From Sarcomyxa edulis (Eukaryota; Basidiomycota; Agaricomycetes; Agaricales; Mycenaceae), in NCBI GenBank assembly GCA_009761415.1, contig QUOL01000001.1, forward strand, positions 2,046,001 to 2,110,000: a DNA stretch of 64,000 bases, read 5' to 3'. A program made the translations under genes and the position numbers. Of this stretch, positions 35,757 to 47,317 are shown one piece after another. Each line of letters begins with the position of its first letter. Within the stretch, counting starts at the first letter, position 1. Under the pieces are notes generated by a model. It saw only the letters and a list, made by a program, of their open reading frames with translations, was not told where the DNA came from and made no database searches.

Positions 35757-36674
35757 CTACTCTTCTACGGATTTTCCCCATGTATCTCGTTCCAACACTC
35801 GCATTCCAAGTTTCCAACCGAATATCCCGACCTTCTCTGTGTGATGATCCAACTTAAACCCTGCGTTTTGTAAACTTTTCCGTGCGTAAAGTGTAAGGGG
35901 ACTATCTATGGCCTGGATCGACTGGAGGGTGGGACTTGCACGGAATGCGTAATTGACTGCGTGTGCGAGTAGGTCGTTTTGAATCTCACTACTCCGATAC
36001 TCTTCGTCGACATAAAAGTGACGAATAGTCGCTGTGGTCGACGTTCCTTTAGAAGTGGACAGGCTTCGTTTGGGTCGTTTCTCGGTGGCAGCGGACTCAG
36101 CGATGACAGCATTGGACGTGGAATCTCGAGAGGCATCCAAACCGATGAGGCCCACAAACCGCTCGCCGTATTCTAGGATCCAAAATCCAGACGAGGGGGA
36201 ACGTGCGTAATACATAGAGATGTCGGGAATGTCGGCTCTCAATAGGACTTCTCGCATTTGCTTTTCGAAGAAAGGACGGTTTATCCTACAGGGACAGTCA
36301 TCATGAGCATTGAGAATTAAATGAGAACGGAGTGACTCACCAGTCAATGAGAGCGATTATGGGGGCCGCTGTCGCGGCGAATGCAGGCACTGGACTGAGA
36401 TATCCAAGTGGACCATACAAAGAAGGATTTGGCCACCAATGCATATACTGGATGAAAATGCAGGACAGGGCAATCCAAAGGCTAAGCGTCAGTGGATGGG
36501 TATAGGCTATGATGATGAGATTAGATCGGCATTCGTAGCTAAGCATATTGTCACCAGCGTACCGAGTCGATTTGCCGTGGCCAACGACTCCATGTTTGCT
36601 TTTCCGATGAGGAAACGGACATGCTTGTCGTCGGAAGGTTGGAATAGACGTATACGGGCAACGGGTTCGACCAT
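35757..36674 (-). CDS. Membrane-anchored GNAT-family N-acetyltransferase
   Basis: About 268 residues. Exons 36563..36674, 36341..36506, 35757..36285. Starting MVEPVARIRLFQPSDDKHVR, the protein has a hydrophobic stretch at about residues 45-65 (LTLSLWIALSCIFIQYMHWW) and another at about 75-95 (PVPAFAATAAPIIALIDW). The C-terminal 170 residues carry GNAT-like strands: GFWILEYGERFVGLIGLDAS, TIRHFYVDEEYRSSEIQND (acetyl-CoA loop region) and ARKSLQNAGFKLDHHTEKVG. A membrane hairpin inside a GNAT fold resembles NAT8-like enzymes that acetylate in the ER lumen or on its surface (inference). Substrate unknown. The ATG was chosen because it gives the conserved VARIRLFQPSDD opening. Confidence 0.78.
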
Positions 36675-37226
36675 GGAGGGTTCCAGCAGAAGGTGCTTTG
36701 ACTTTTGACTCGTCGACTCTTATCAAGTCTTGGTGCATCATTTCACGCACGTTCGTCGGCCTCTGGCAGAACCCGTACAGCTGAGAATGACAATCAAAGC
36801 ATACAAACAAAGACGTGGATAGTTGTCAACATTTGGAATTGGGAGTCGTGGAGGAGCGTGATAGTAAGAGGAGAAATTCAGCACGCGACCTATACGCGAC
36901 AAAGGTACGCCACGATTCGAGGTCCCAGTGACCAGTAATCTTACTCGCAGACCTCGAAAAAGACCGGTACTATTATGCAGAAGACGTGGGGAGAAGTATG
37001 CGATGGTATATACAGATGAGCCTTGCTTGAGAGTTCGACCATCCATTCCCATTGGGATAGGCCTGCATCCAGACGGTGAGTCGCTAGACCAAGAGCGCTT
37101 CGCTGATGATTAGCACCGACGAGCTTTGGAGTAATTTCGAGAGATGACCTACTGTTCAAAGTGGAGAGATGTTAACGAAGGTAGGGATCGAAAAAATCCC
37201 AAAGACGTACTGGTTCGCAACTACAG
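36675..37226. other. Intergenic region upstream of the GNAT gene
   Basis: Between the 3' end of bL32m (minus) and the start of the GNAT gene (minus). Overlapping short open frames on both strands show no family; no gene supported. Confidence 0.45.
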
Positions 37227-37668
37227 TTATAGACTTTGCTGCTGCTGCGATCCCTTCGCCTCTGCTTTCCATCCCCGTGACAACGAGGAGTAACATGACG
37301 GACATAAATGATGAGCTAGTTTTGCTCCGCCGCATCCAGGGCAATGTACGATATCTGATGAACCAAGTCAGCATTGCCGAATGGACCGCTACAGATACAA
37401 TATTACTTCGTTTATCCTTTAATCCTTTATTAGCACTTCGCATGGCCTTCCGCGAGTGGGAAGTCTTTTTCTTTGGAACAGCAAGAAGGAATGGTGGGAA
37501 GAGTTCGAGGAGGGATTGCAAGGTCGGCATGGACCAAGTGAACCCGAAAGGTCGAGGGGAGGTCAGGAAAGATGGCATGGCCATAGATGCGAGGATGGGT
37601 CGGTAGAAAGGGGTTCGGAATGCAGGTAATAGTGACATTCTGAACTGAGGGAGAGCCAACGCAGCCAT
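37227..37668 (-). CDS. MRPL32: Mitochondrial large-subunit ribosomal protein bL32m
   Basis: 129 residues. Exons 37407..37668 and 37227..37354. An N-terminal presequence of about 60 residues (MAALALPQFRMSLLPAFRTP) precedes VPKKKTSHSRKAMRSANKGL, the invariant bL32 start left after processing, which in yeast is done by the m-AAA protease. The second exon supplies the zinc-ribbon: CPGCGGAKLAHHLCPSCY, with two Cys-x2-Cys pairs. It is divergently transcribed from NDUFA5 with 136 bp between the two ATGs. Confidence 0.92.
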
Positions 37669-37804
37669 GGCGGCAATTGCAAGAGACGCAGAAAACTTGT
37701 GGACTGTTGTGGGCGACTTTGAGTGGGCTCTTTTGATCTCCGACCACGCGCCTGCCTTCCCCGCCAAACCCCAGATACACCCTGCTTGCGTAGAGTTTAT
37801 TGCA
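37669..37804. promoter_or_regulatory. Compact bidirectional promoter, bL32m / NDUFA5
   Basis: Only 136 bp separate the start codons of two divergent nuclear genes for mitochondrial proteins, so the region must hold both core promoters and leaders. No clear TATA box on either side. Confidence 0.6.
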
Positions 37805-38250
37805 ATGTTCCGCCTCGCTCGTCCTCTATTTCAAGTGTATAAACAGACCACCCACATCACAGGCCTCGCTGTCCATCCCGATCCTCTCCCTGCATTAACG
37901 AAAATATACCAGTCGACATTAACCCAACTCTCCTCTATACCCGAGACCTCTGTCTATAGACAGGGCGTCGAAGCCCTTACGCTACACAAACTCAAGGTCG
38001 TGGAGAGTGCCAATGGAAATATAGCAGCAGTTGAAAAGGAATTGAATGAAGGGCAGATTGAGGAATCGTTGAATATCGCGTCCGACGAGTTGAATCTTGT
38101 TGGCAAGATGGCGGAGTGGAAATCGTATGTTCTGACTATGTCGTATATTACACTGATACTGAATGCATACTTGGGTATAGTTGGGAACCTCTGGAAACTA
38201 AACCTGAACATGGTCAATGGGAGTACTTTGGACAAACTTCCGAGTCGTGA
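37805..38250 (+). CDS. NDUFA5: Complex I subunit NDUFA5 (29.9-kDa type)
   Basis: 129 residues. Exons 37805..38124 and 38181..38250. The protein MFRLARPLFQVYKQTTHITG, LAVHPDPLPALTKIYQSTL, ALTLHKLKVVESANGNIAAV and the C-terminal WEPLETKPEHGQWEYFGQ match the ETC_C1_NDUFA5 family, a supernumerary subunit of the matrix arm of NADH:ubiquinone oxidoreductase. The upstream in-frame ATG at 37667 overlaps the promoter of bL32m and is not used, because the family N-terminus starts at MFRLARPL. Confidence 0.9.
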
Positions 38251-39247
38251 TTGGCTACTGGGGCCTCTGGTGCTAGACCGAGACGCGCTGCTGTACCGAA
38301 TGATAATCATACATATACCATGGATCTCACTGGCTCGATAAGCCCACCGTAAAATGCATTTGATGCTTGGGATCCCGATCGCGAGTTCATAACATGCGAA
38401 CGAGTTGTTGGCGAGGCCAAGGCGGAGCACCAGTGAGGCCCGGTCGAATTCCAGATTTGAGCTGCATATGGCGGAAAAATGCATTATATCTGAATACTGA
38501 GTATTTGGAACTATCTATCCAAAGGTCTCAGCGGAGAGAAATGCTTTCCGGGGCGGACCAGATCTGGTGCAACCGAATACTGAACACAGCATGTGATGTC
38601 GACGCGTGTCTCGACTTTGAGGTTTCCGCCTGAGCATATTTGCAAGTCTGACGGCCTTGAATTGATAAAGAGACCATGCTTCTTATGTATTAGATGCAAG
38701 CAAGTTGTTCTTGTCAGTGCTTTTACTATAAATGAAGACACGCATCATGCGTTTATCATCGATCGCGAGTACAAGCACCAAAAAGATGCGCTACCAGCAA
38801 GATTTGAACTTGCGCGGTGAAACACCAAGTGATAGTGAGAATTCAAATCACTCGCCTTAGACCACTCGGCCATAGTAGCGTTCCGCAAGTTCTTGAGAGG
38901 GTCTGTCACAAGGCGGCATAGCACAATGATGAGAATATTGTAGTCTCCTAAGCAGACTGCAGGGAGGTCTATACTACAGAACTTCTTTGATAGAAACCCT
39001 GAGTCAATCGACAAGCACCAGTTTGTCATGTCATTTCGATAGATCTGAATCCCCCACGGAGCTAGGCAAGTGACGTTCACAAATACTTTTCTAAACTTGC
39101 GCGAGTTGTTGACATGTAGGTACGCGACTGGAGATCACATGATATGCCGAAGTGCGGCTTACGACGGCTCTTGGAAATTCGCCAATTCTCCGACCTCCTC
39201 TCTTCCACAACTATTATCACTGCTGCCTAGTGCAGCACCGCCGTGCT
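38251..39247. other. 1-kb intergenic region containing the tRNA-Ser gene
   Basis: Apart from the tRNA gene at 38789-38879 I see no gene. 38251-38760 holds the NDUFA5 3' region and stop-rich sequence; 38880-39247 carries the LSM1 promoter and leader. Confidence 0.5.
38789..38879 (-). tRNA. tRNA-Ser(UGA) with an 8-nt intron
   Basis: Read on the minus strand, the acceptor arms GCTACTA and TGGTAGC pair over seven positions (one G-U) and are followed by G as discriminator, as expected for serine. The D arm contains the A box TGGCCGAGTGG. The anticodon stem is AGTGA/TCACT. The T arm is GCAAG-TTCAAAT-CTTGC (B box). A long variable arm GGTG-TTT-CACC marks a class II tRNA. The stem encloses 15 nt: a 7-nt loop TTTGAAA with anticodon TGA, plus an 8-nt insertion at the canonical intron site after position 37 (about 38834-38841, one-base uncertainty). 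A run of five T follows the 3' end as a Pol III terminator. The D loop (GGTCTAAGGCG) is somewhat Leu-like, but G73 and the anticodon favour Ser. Confidence 0.88.
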
Positions 39248-39866
39248 ATGGATTCATTGATTCCCTTCACCACTTCAGGGTCGCTTGTGGATTGCGTGGA
39301 CAGTACGTCTGCCCCAGTCAACTACAGCATCAGCTACCATCCTGAGCTCCGCATCCGTTCTTGATGTTTTCTTTCCTTCTCTTGCTCCGCCTGGCTTAGG
39401 GAAGATGTTGGTCATCTTACGCGATGGAAGAAAACTACATGGTGTCCTACGCTCATACGATCAATTTGGTATGTCGAGCCATCACCCATTTAGTTGGGAG
39501 ACAGAATCTAACACCGTTTGGTCATTATAGCCAATCTTGTACTGGAAGACACGGTCGAGCGCATATATCACGGGAATGCATTTGCTGAGAATTGGCATGG
39601 CCTTTTCCTCATTCGAGGTGAAAATGTGGTGTTGCTAGGCGAAATCGTGCGTTTACTACCTGTTCACTGAGGCACAAGTTGACCCTTTTCTCCAGGACCT
39701 TGATCAGGAAGACGACGTACCATTACGGCGAGTTGACTATAATGTGCTCGAGCCCTATCATAAGAGCGACATTGAAGCCAAGAAGCATCGCGAAGATGCC
39801 CATGCTCGTGTGTTGTTTGACAAGAAAGGTTTCTGCAAGGAGGGAGGCGAAGGTGACGGTTATTGA
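39248..39866 (+). CDS. LSM1: U6 snRNA-like Sm protein LSm1
   Basis: 136 residues. Exons 39248..39302, 39400..39468, 39531..39646, 39696..39866. The Sm fold is clear: [40 protein letters not shown] (Sm1) and [16 protein letters not shown] (Sm2, IRGENV). The C-terminal extension ([20 protein letters not shown]) is that of LSm1, which specifies the cytoplasmic LSm1-7 ring for mRNA decapping, rather than LSm8 of the nucleus. Length fits the family. Confidence 0.93.
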
Positions 39867-40101
39867 GTTTACTTATAGAGGACAAAGCACTCTATATTTT
39901 ATCAAGGCCTATATTGTGCGTTCACGCACTGCTCGAGCATTCTCCATAATACCAGTCCTGTTTCTCGGATATTCATGATTCTCGTTCGTGTAGCTACATA
40001 ACGATGGCAAGGCAAAATACACACTGAAAGCAAGGAGGCAAGAACGAAATATGGATATAAACATCAAAAATAATAAAAATACAACTATGCTCCAAGTTCT
40101 A

Positions 40102-43100
40102 CTACGCTGGAGCCTTTCTTTTCTTTCCCTTCTTGATGAGGTCGCCGTTCGTTGTTGGGGTGGCGTGACCATTGGATAATTTGGTATTAGACTTGAGAGG
40201 CGGTTTAGAATTAGAGGGTGGGTCGTTACAGGTACGACTTTGAGGGTCGACGATGTCTTCAATGCGTTTGCGAATTTCTCGCTCGCGGGTCGTGAGTTTC
40301 AAAAGAGCCTCCTCCTTCTTCTCTTTTTCTTTGCAAACGTCCTTGAGACGCACGGTCTGCCAACTAGAGATGCAGTTCATGTCAGTGAGATCAGAAGCAG
40401 ATATAGGATATGAGAATGAGCGTACCCGGCGTGCCGTTCGCACATCTTTGCCGAACACCAGACATCGCCATCTACTTCCATAGCATCGCTCCCTTCTTCT
40501 TTGATGTCATCTGCGGCAGGAGTCTGACGCTCTTCGTAACTTTCCAAGACGCCGGCGCCATAGTCGGCCCACTCTTCATCACTGAAACAAAGTCTTTGAT
40601 CCCATCCACACAATCCGATCTGCGAAGCCCTCTGGCTGGCAAGCTGTACCAAACGCTCCCTCCACAACACGACATCCATCCCCTTCTTCACTTCTTCTCT
40701 CAGTTTCACTACGTGATCCAATAAGCCATTCAGCCGATCGACTTCATGCTGTATCTTGCCCCTCTTCTTCAAAGTTCCCGCCTTGGTCTCTATTTCACCA
40801 TCCACTTCCATATGCACGATCTCAGCGGAAGGATCGGCACAAACAACCACTCCCTCCCGCTTCTCCGCGCCTTTGACGCTTTCCCATAGTTTCTCCTTCT
40901 TACCACCTTTCTTCGACCAATTATCGATGCGCGTTTGCATGTATTTTACGCCGCATTCATCTGAGCAATATTTCGAAAAGGCGCCACGGGCAGGCTTATG
41001 ACACGCGCTTAGCGAGGAAGGATTAGGGTGTTTTTGACCAAACATGCATCGCTTTTTGTACGTTGTTCGGAGCGAGAGTTGAGGATTTTCTAGGCGAATC
41101 GAATGACCAGATAAGCATCAATACTCGAGAAAGACAGGAATCAAGGGCGTACTTTCAATGCAAGGTGGACAAAAGAATTGATCAACGAGATCCACCTCAA
41201 GATCAGGCATCTTCACGCACTGCGTGTGATACCAATCATCGCAACTACGCGTCGAGTCAGATTTAGTAAACATTCGTGCATGCGACGGAGAAATGATGAT
41301 GAAGCTCACCGGTCACAAGCAATCATGACTTTATCCTCGTCATATCTTGTCTTGCAGATACAGTAGAGTTTATCGTCTTCGCTATCAGCCTCTTCCTCTT
41401 CCTCCTTCTCGTCTTTGCTCTCAGCATCGGGGCCCACTGATCCACCAGGCATGACGGATGTAGATCTCGACCTGGAAGCCGCGGCCGCCGAGCCGGCCTT
41501 CTTGACAGCAGATACAGCAGCAGGAACAGGTGACGGCTTCGCGACTTTACCAGAGGCAGTAGCAGCACCTTCGACCGGGATCTTGGGCTTTGCCGGCTTC
41601 CCTCGCGGTTTCGGTGGGGGTTTGGGCTTCGGAGCAGCCTGCAAAGAGATAACAGGTAAGTACAAAGCAATTGCAGGGTAAAACAAGACTCGCCTTTGCA
41701 GCAGGTTCCTTCTTTTTCTTCATGCCAGCGGTGGCAGTAACACTAGCTGCCCGATCCCCTTTCTTGTGAGCCTGAGCGGGCCCGACATGTGTAGAAACAG
41801 GTGGTGGCATCGACCCTCTCTCGGGAGTAGGTCGCGAAGAAGATGCGCGGGCAGTGGCAGCTAAGAACGATGCCGGAGAAGCAGATGTGGACGCAATTGG
41901 AGGAGAAACGTGATGCGCGTCAGATTCGTGTCGAGCAGCTTTACCACCGTGGTGTGCAGATGCAGATGATGGGAATGCAGGACCCGAGGACAAACGACGC
42001 GCAGAAGGTCGATCGTCCACCAAACTCAACAATTCATCCTCAACGTCATCCACCTCCATCAAACGATCACGTCCGTGACCGACATCGTTGTCTTCAAGTG
42101 TCTCCGCGACCAGCTCAGCTACGGCAAGATCGACATCGATGTCCATTTCTGTTTTTTGCTCCTCATCTTTAGACGTGGCAATGGAGGTTGGAGTCTCTAT
42201 CCTGACAACGACTTCTTCTAGCTCCTGCTCCAAGGCGGCGACAGCCGATTCGGGTGTAGGGGTAGGCGTTCTAGGTTTGGTACGGACGGGGCTTTTGGAT
42301 GGAGTAGGAGAATGTCGAGGTGAAGCAGGCGGAGGCAGGACCGTAGGCTGATGCTTTTTCTTGACAATACCGGGTGCCAATTCATCGTAGTGCTCAAGAA
42401 ACCATTCGTGAGGATCCTGCTGATCTGGCTTGTCTTCTGGGTGGTGAATCTGAAGCTGATGCTGATGCCCGTGCCCGTGCCCGTGTACGGCTGGGGTCTT
42501 TTTGGGAGGCCCACTACCACTACCATGCTCGTTTGAGTGTAAGTGTTGCTGCTGCTGCTTCTCAGCAAGAAGTTCGCCACTCGAGCTCACAGCATTCTGC
42601 ATCTCACCAGATAATCGGGGATGATGCTGCACATGCTTCTGCTTTCTGCTAGTATGCTGCTGCTCCTCTTTCTTCTCCTTCTCGTGAGCATGCCCATCTT
42701 TGACAGCAACAGCAACCGGAATCGCGCCATGACTAGGATTATCTGCTGCATCCGACTTCCGCGCAGACTTCGCACGTCCCGCCGAGCTCCCAGGAGGTGA
42801 TCTCCGACTGGACACCGGTCGCGGGACAACTACCTCCATAGTAGGCTCATTTCCAACGCCTTCGATACGCACTCCGAACCCGCCATCCTCAATCCCAAGT
42901 CCGAACCTCCCCTGCGCTCTCTCCCTCCCCATGTACATCTGGGATTCAAGCACCAACCGCGGCTGGGCAGTGACGACCTGGGGTGGGGGCGGAGGCGGAG
43001 GAGGGGAGAAGCTTTCGGTCTTTCCCATGTGTCTCAAATTCAGGTCCATCCCTGCACCGATGCCTACTCCAGGACCTATGAGTTCCCGGTTCCGCTTGGC

Positions 43101-44954
43101 ATCAACATGAGCTTGAGTATGAGCCTGAGGGTCTTCAGGTGAACTCGAATATCGCCTTTTCTTGACGGGGCGATCGTTGGGATCCGCAGTCATGATCGAA
43201 TGACGAGTGGGTTGGGGCGCGTGGTGTGTTCGCTGATTGTGGTGGTGATGGATTTGGAGAGTGGAAGTAGAAGGGGATGATGTGGAAGTGGATGTCGAAG
43301 GAGGGCTGAGTGGGCGTATGGGGTAGGTAGGACTGACTACGCGTCGGGTAGCTCTGGAGCTTGATACGGAAGAGGTCGGTGGTGAAACGTCAGAATACAA
43401 CCTTTGCTGTTGCTGTTGCTGCTCTGATTGTGCACGATGCTCCGCTTCTTTCTGGAACTGTAGCATTCGTTCCCTCTCTCTCTCGCGATCCCGCTGCTCG
43501 TGCCTCTGCCGATGTTCCTGTTGCTCCTGCTGTAACAAAAGCTCGTGATGCCGTCGCTGCTGTTCCTCGTGTTGCCGTTGTTGTTGTTCCTCATGTAGCC
43601 GCTGCTGCTCAAACTCGTACTCCCGCTGTCGCATGAGCTGCTCGTGCTGGTGACGATGGGACTGAAGATGATGGTGGGGTAGAGGAACGGGTAGAATGGG
43701 AGGCGAGACATCTGGACCAATCAAATTGAGATCATCTATATCCCTATCCCTATCTGGACTCCGACTCGGCGCGTCATCCCTCTTTCGACGACGAGATGGA
43801 GCGAGCGGCTGTAGGAATGCGTGAGGTGATGGGAGATGACCCTCGCTGCGCCGTCTGTATTCTTCCTCAGGGCTGAGGGTGAGTCCTCCTGGTTCGCGTT
43901 CACGTAACTGTAGAAACCGCTCCTCCAATGACGCTGTCCTGGAATGGCCACCTTGCTTCGAGTGGGGGCGGGAGTGGGTACGCTGAGATTGGGGGTAGGG
44001 CTGCAATTCGATCACGTTGTATACAGGGTCTACGCGCATTTGATTGAATTGGTCGATGGACATGCTCGTTGAGGTAGAGTTTGGCGGGCGGCCGTCGGAG
44101 TCAGATGCAGACCCGCCACTGAGCCGTCTATGTTCCTCTGAGGCAGCATGGACGAGAGCTTCCAGTCCGGAGATTGGTTCGATGTGGGGAGAGTGAGATG
44201 AAGGCGGAACTGGGAAGATCTTCATAGAGGGGCTTTGGACTGATCGGGGATGCGAGCCTGGATGACGCGCATGAGAATGCGGGGCTTGAGGAGGTGGTTG
44301 GAGTTGCTGTACATCAGAATGTGAATGGGAATGAGAAGAAGAGATGGAAGAAGAATGGGGACGATGGAGAAGAATAGGTGAACGGCTTGGGTGGTGATAT
44401 GTAAGAGGGGAGGAAGCGTGTTGTGGAAGGTTATTATAAGTAGAAGTGGGTGATGTAGAGGGTGAAATTGGAACAGGTGTATAAGAGTATGTCAGACGGG
44501 GAGAGTCGGAAGAACGTGAAGACGAAGGACGAGAGTGAGGGAGGAATGAAGGATCTCGTTGTAGAGATAAGGCCTCAGACTGTCTCTGTCTTTGTACGAA
44601 TTGTTGGTGTTGGTGTTGTTCGGATTGGATATTGTACGAACGGGGCAATGAACGGGGTGGATCCATGTCAGATTCGGTGTGTAGTAGATAGTCTCTTCGT
44701 CGTGTATCTTGTGTAGGAGGGGGAGAGGGAGAGAGACGTCTGACGGGTAATGCGGATAATGGGACTAATTCTCTTGTAAGTCGCTCTCTTTCGGAGTCTT
44801 TGGAAGATGGACGTGAATTTGAGTGATGGCTTTGTGGTCTGAGATGGGGAGCCAAAAGGACGGGGTCGTTTACGGCTGGAGAAGGGGTTGCAGAGTGAGG
44901 TTGAGGAGAGTCGTCGCATAGTAAAGACGAGATGGCCATAGAACGTCGTGACAT
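40102..44954 (-). CDS. SPP1: Spp1/CFP1-like COMPASS subunit with giant N-terminal extension
   Basis: About 1,535 residues. Exons 41694..44954, 41310..41638, 41153..41244, 40426..41089, 40102..40363. The C-terminal 370 residues carry a PHD finger (DDKLYCICKTRYDEDKVMIA, CDRCDDWYHTQCVKM, FFCPPC) and then the Spp1/CXXC1 block with Cys cluster (KKRCMFGQKHPNPSSLSACH, KPARGAFSKYCSDECG) and a helical C-terminus. Spp1 reads H3K4 methylation within the Set1/COMPASS complex. The first exon of 1,087 codons adds a Pro/Ser/His/Gln-rich region with Gln/Glu/Arg repeats, starting MSRRSMAISSLLCDDSP. Yeast Spp1 is 353 aa. The intron joining exon 1 to the PHD part has a GC donor (41693). Start could also be the Met at 44939. 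An alternative reading is two separate genes, but the frame continues through the splice. Confidence 0.78.
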
Positions 44955-46057
44955 GTCGGCGGAGAGCACCTGTGTGTTGGGGGGTGCTCTGGGGATGTTG
45001 TTGTAGTTTTGGGATGAGGAGGAGAGGTCGAGTTTGAAGTGAAGGAAGGCTGGTGATTGGATCTAAGAATCTCAAATCACCCACATGCTCAAAGGACGAA
45101 TTCTATTCAACTCGACCATCACAACCCCATTTCACATCCCACCCTAAGTATAATATGTAGCGAAGTCAACCTACGAGCTTAACGGGATTCACTTCCTTCT
45201 CGCCCAGAAACGTCGTCGACCAGCATCGACCTCGATGCATCCCTCACCGACCTGCGAGAGACCTGCTCATTGACACGATCGATCACGGAGGCGAGGCGGA
45301 CCACCGGCGGATATTTCAATTGTTCAAGTGTTTCGAATTGGATAACAACATTTCAATGATTTCATTGCCAATTCACCCTGACGAGGTGACAAAGCCTTTC
45401 GAATTGAGATACGTAGATACCGTCGTACGATGTCGTGACGAGCAACCAGAGGATGCGACTGAAGAATGCGACTGAAGAATGAGGGGACGAAAGATAGCAT
45501 TGAAATTAGAATGTACAACGAGACATTGCGCCATTGCCCATACGGACACCACGAAGAGTGATCCGCTAAAACTCGAAAGACGAGCACACCGCACCCAAGT
45601 CCCATCGTTCACAACCACAAGGGTCTTCTCCATCTCCAGCCTACTATGACGGTCTCAAGGTCCTCGACCCACTCCAGTCCTATCTGCAAGCAGAAGGCGG
45701 GCGAGTCATCGTCGAGATGCTTTTAAGCGGCTAGAACAACATATATCAGTACACCGTTCACGACGACGACGACGGCTGTAAGACTCACCTGTGATATTTT
45801 GCGTTAGAGAAACCCTCAGAACTTGGGCTAGACTTTATATTGAATGGAACTGTACAGCCGCTTTGCGGTGGCTTGGAAGACCCCAGAGTAAGAGTGACCG
45901 GGGTACTGGACTCGAGAGCCCATTCTTCGGGATAGAGGGTGTGTGCCAAACTTTTTGCCCACTTTTTGTCGTTGTCACCGTTCGAGTTGACATTTTTTGT
46001 ATTCCTTCGATACATCCCCATTCACGACTGACTGAACATTAAAGGGGCCCCGTCAAA
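44955..46057. other. 1.1-kb divergent intergenic region with possible coding remnant
   Basis: Between the Spp1-like gene and the Stm1-like gene. A plus-strand frame is open from 45161 to 45475 (105 codons, no early ATG) with a protein-like composition (RDLLIDTIDHGGEADHRRIF, ISLPIHPDEVTKPFELRYVD); another short frame ends at 45734 (YYDGLKVLDPLQSYLQAEGG). I do not recognise either. A perfect 13-bp tandem duplication (ATGCGACTGAAGA) lies at 45453-45478. This could be a gene remnant or an unannotated spliced gene. Confidence 0.35.
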
Positions 46058-47317
46058 ATGTCGGTGGCCACAAAAAACCCTTTCGCCATTCTGGACGGTA
46101 TGTCCTTTGTTACTTTGTTTTTCTCACAATTAGACGGCCTGATTCTACTTACCTCCAGCTGAGGACTCTCCCAGCCCCGCACCCGCACCTGCCCCCAAGG
46201 AGACTGCACCCACGCCCCCCACCGTTCCCGCTCGTGGATCCCAGAAACCAAGAGGAGGCCCTGCCGCTCGAGGTGGAAAATACTATCCTCGTGGAGGTGC
46301 TAAAGGTGGACCCCGAGCTGAATCAGGAGCTTTGAACCAGAACGGTATCGAAGAGCCAGCTGCTGTCGAGGGTCAGACGAGGTGTAAGCATATATTTCTC
46401 CCATGAGTTCTCATACGACTCCCCTAACCTTCCCTTACAGTCCAGGGTGAAGGCCGCGGGCGTGGACGTGGAAGGGGTGGGCGAGGAGGTGCTCGTGGTG
46501 CAGGAGGTCACGGTCGTCCATTCGACAAGCACAGTCAGACCGGCAAAGTGTGAGTACCCTCACAACTGCACACCCTCCAAAATCTCATCTTAGCATGGCC
46601 ATCAGCGACACCGAGAAAAGGGTTCACCAATCATGGGGTGGAGATGACGGTCCTACTGAGCTAAAGGACGAGACTGCCGCAGTCACCGACGCCGCCGCCG
46701 ACTCCAACTGGGGTGTTGCTGCTACTGACGCCCCTGCTGACGACCCATGGGGTACCCCCGTCGCAGCCGACGCGTTCGCTCCCACTGAGCCAGAACGCGA
46801 ACGTGGCGAAGGTCGCCCACGCAGGGAGAGAGAGCCCAGAGAGCCCGAAGAAGAGGACAACACCCTCACTCTTGAGCAGTACCTCGCTCAAAAGCAGGAG
46901 TCGACCGTCATCCCCAAGTTGGAAGGTGTCAGGAAGGCCAACGAGGGTGCCGACGATAACATCTGGAAAGATGCTGTTCCCATCCAGAAGAACGAGGAGG
47001 AGGATGCTTACTTTGTCGGCAAGGTACTGACATCCGATCTAATTCTTTGAACGGACACTTATCGATCTAACACTTCACAGTCCAAATCCGCACCCAAGGC
47101 TCGTACCAAGAAGGACGAAAAAGTGTTCCTCGAGATCGATGCCAGATTCGAGCGTCCTTCCCGTGGTGGACGTGGTGGACGCGGTGGTGACCGTGGAGAC
47201 AGAGGCAGCCGTGGCGGACGTGGACGTGGTGCACCCCGAGGCCGGGCTAACGGTAACGGTCACAGTGCGCCAGCCGTCAACGTCGACGATGAGAAGGCAT
47301 TCCCATCCCTCGCTTAG
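46058..47317 (+). CDS. STM1: Stm1/SERBP1-like ribosome-associated RNA-binding protein
   Basis: 342 residues. Exons 46058..46097, 46159..46383, 46441..46549, 46606..47023, 47081..47317. The N-terminus MSVATKNPFAILDAEDSPSP matches the Stm1/HABP4 N-terminal motif. Two RGG-type regions are present (GRGRGRGRGGRGGARGAGGH and RGGRGGRGGDRGDRGSRGGR), with the central motif FDKHSQTGKVDTEKRVHQSW typical of the HABP4/PAI-RBP1 domain. The segment NTLTLEQYLAQKQES is also conserved. Yeast Stm1 and human SERBP1 bind 80S ribosomes and protect them when translation is off. Low-complexity acid/Ala region at about residues 150-200. Confidence 0.9.

Noticed and set aside
43337..43720. Open frames opposite and within the Gln-rich part of the Spp1-like exon
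   Set aside because: Repeat-driven shadows of the long coding exon in other frames.
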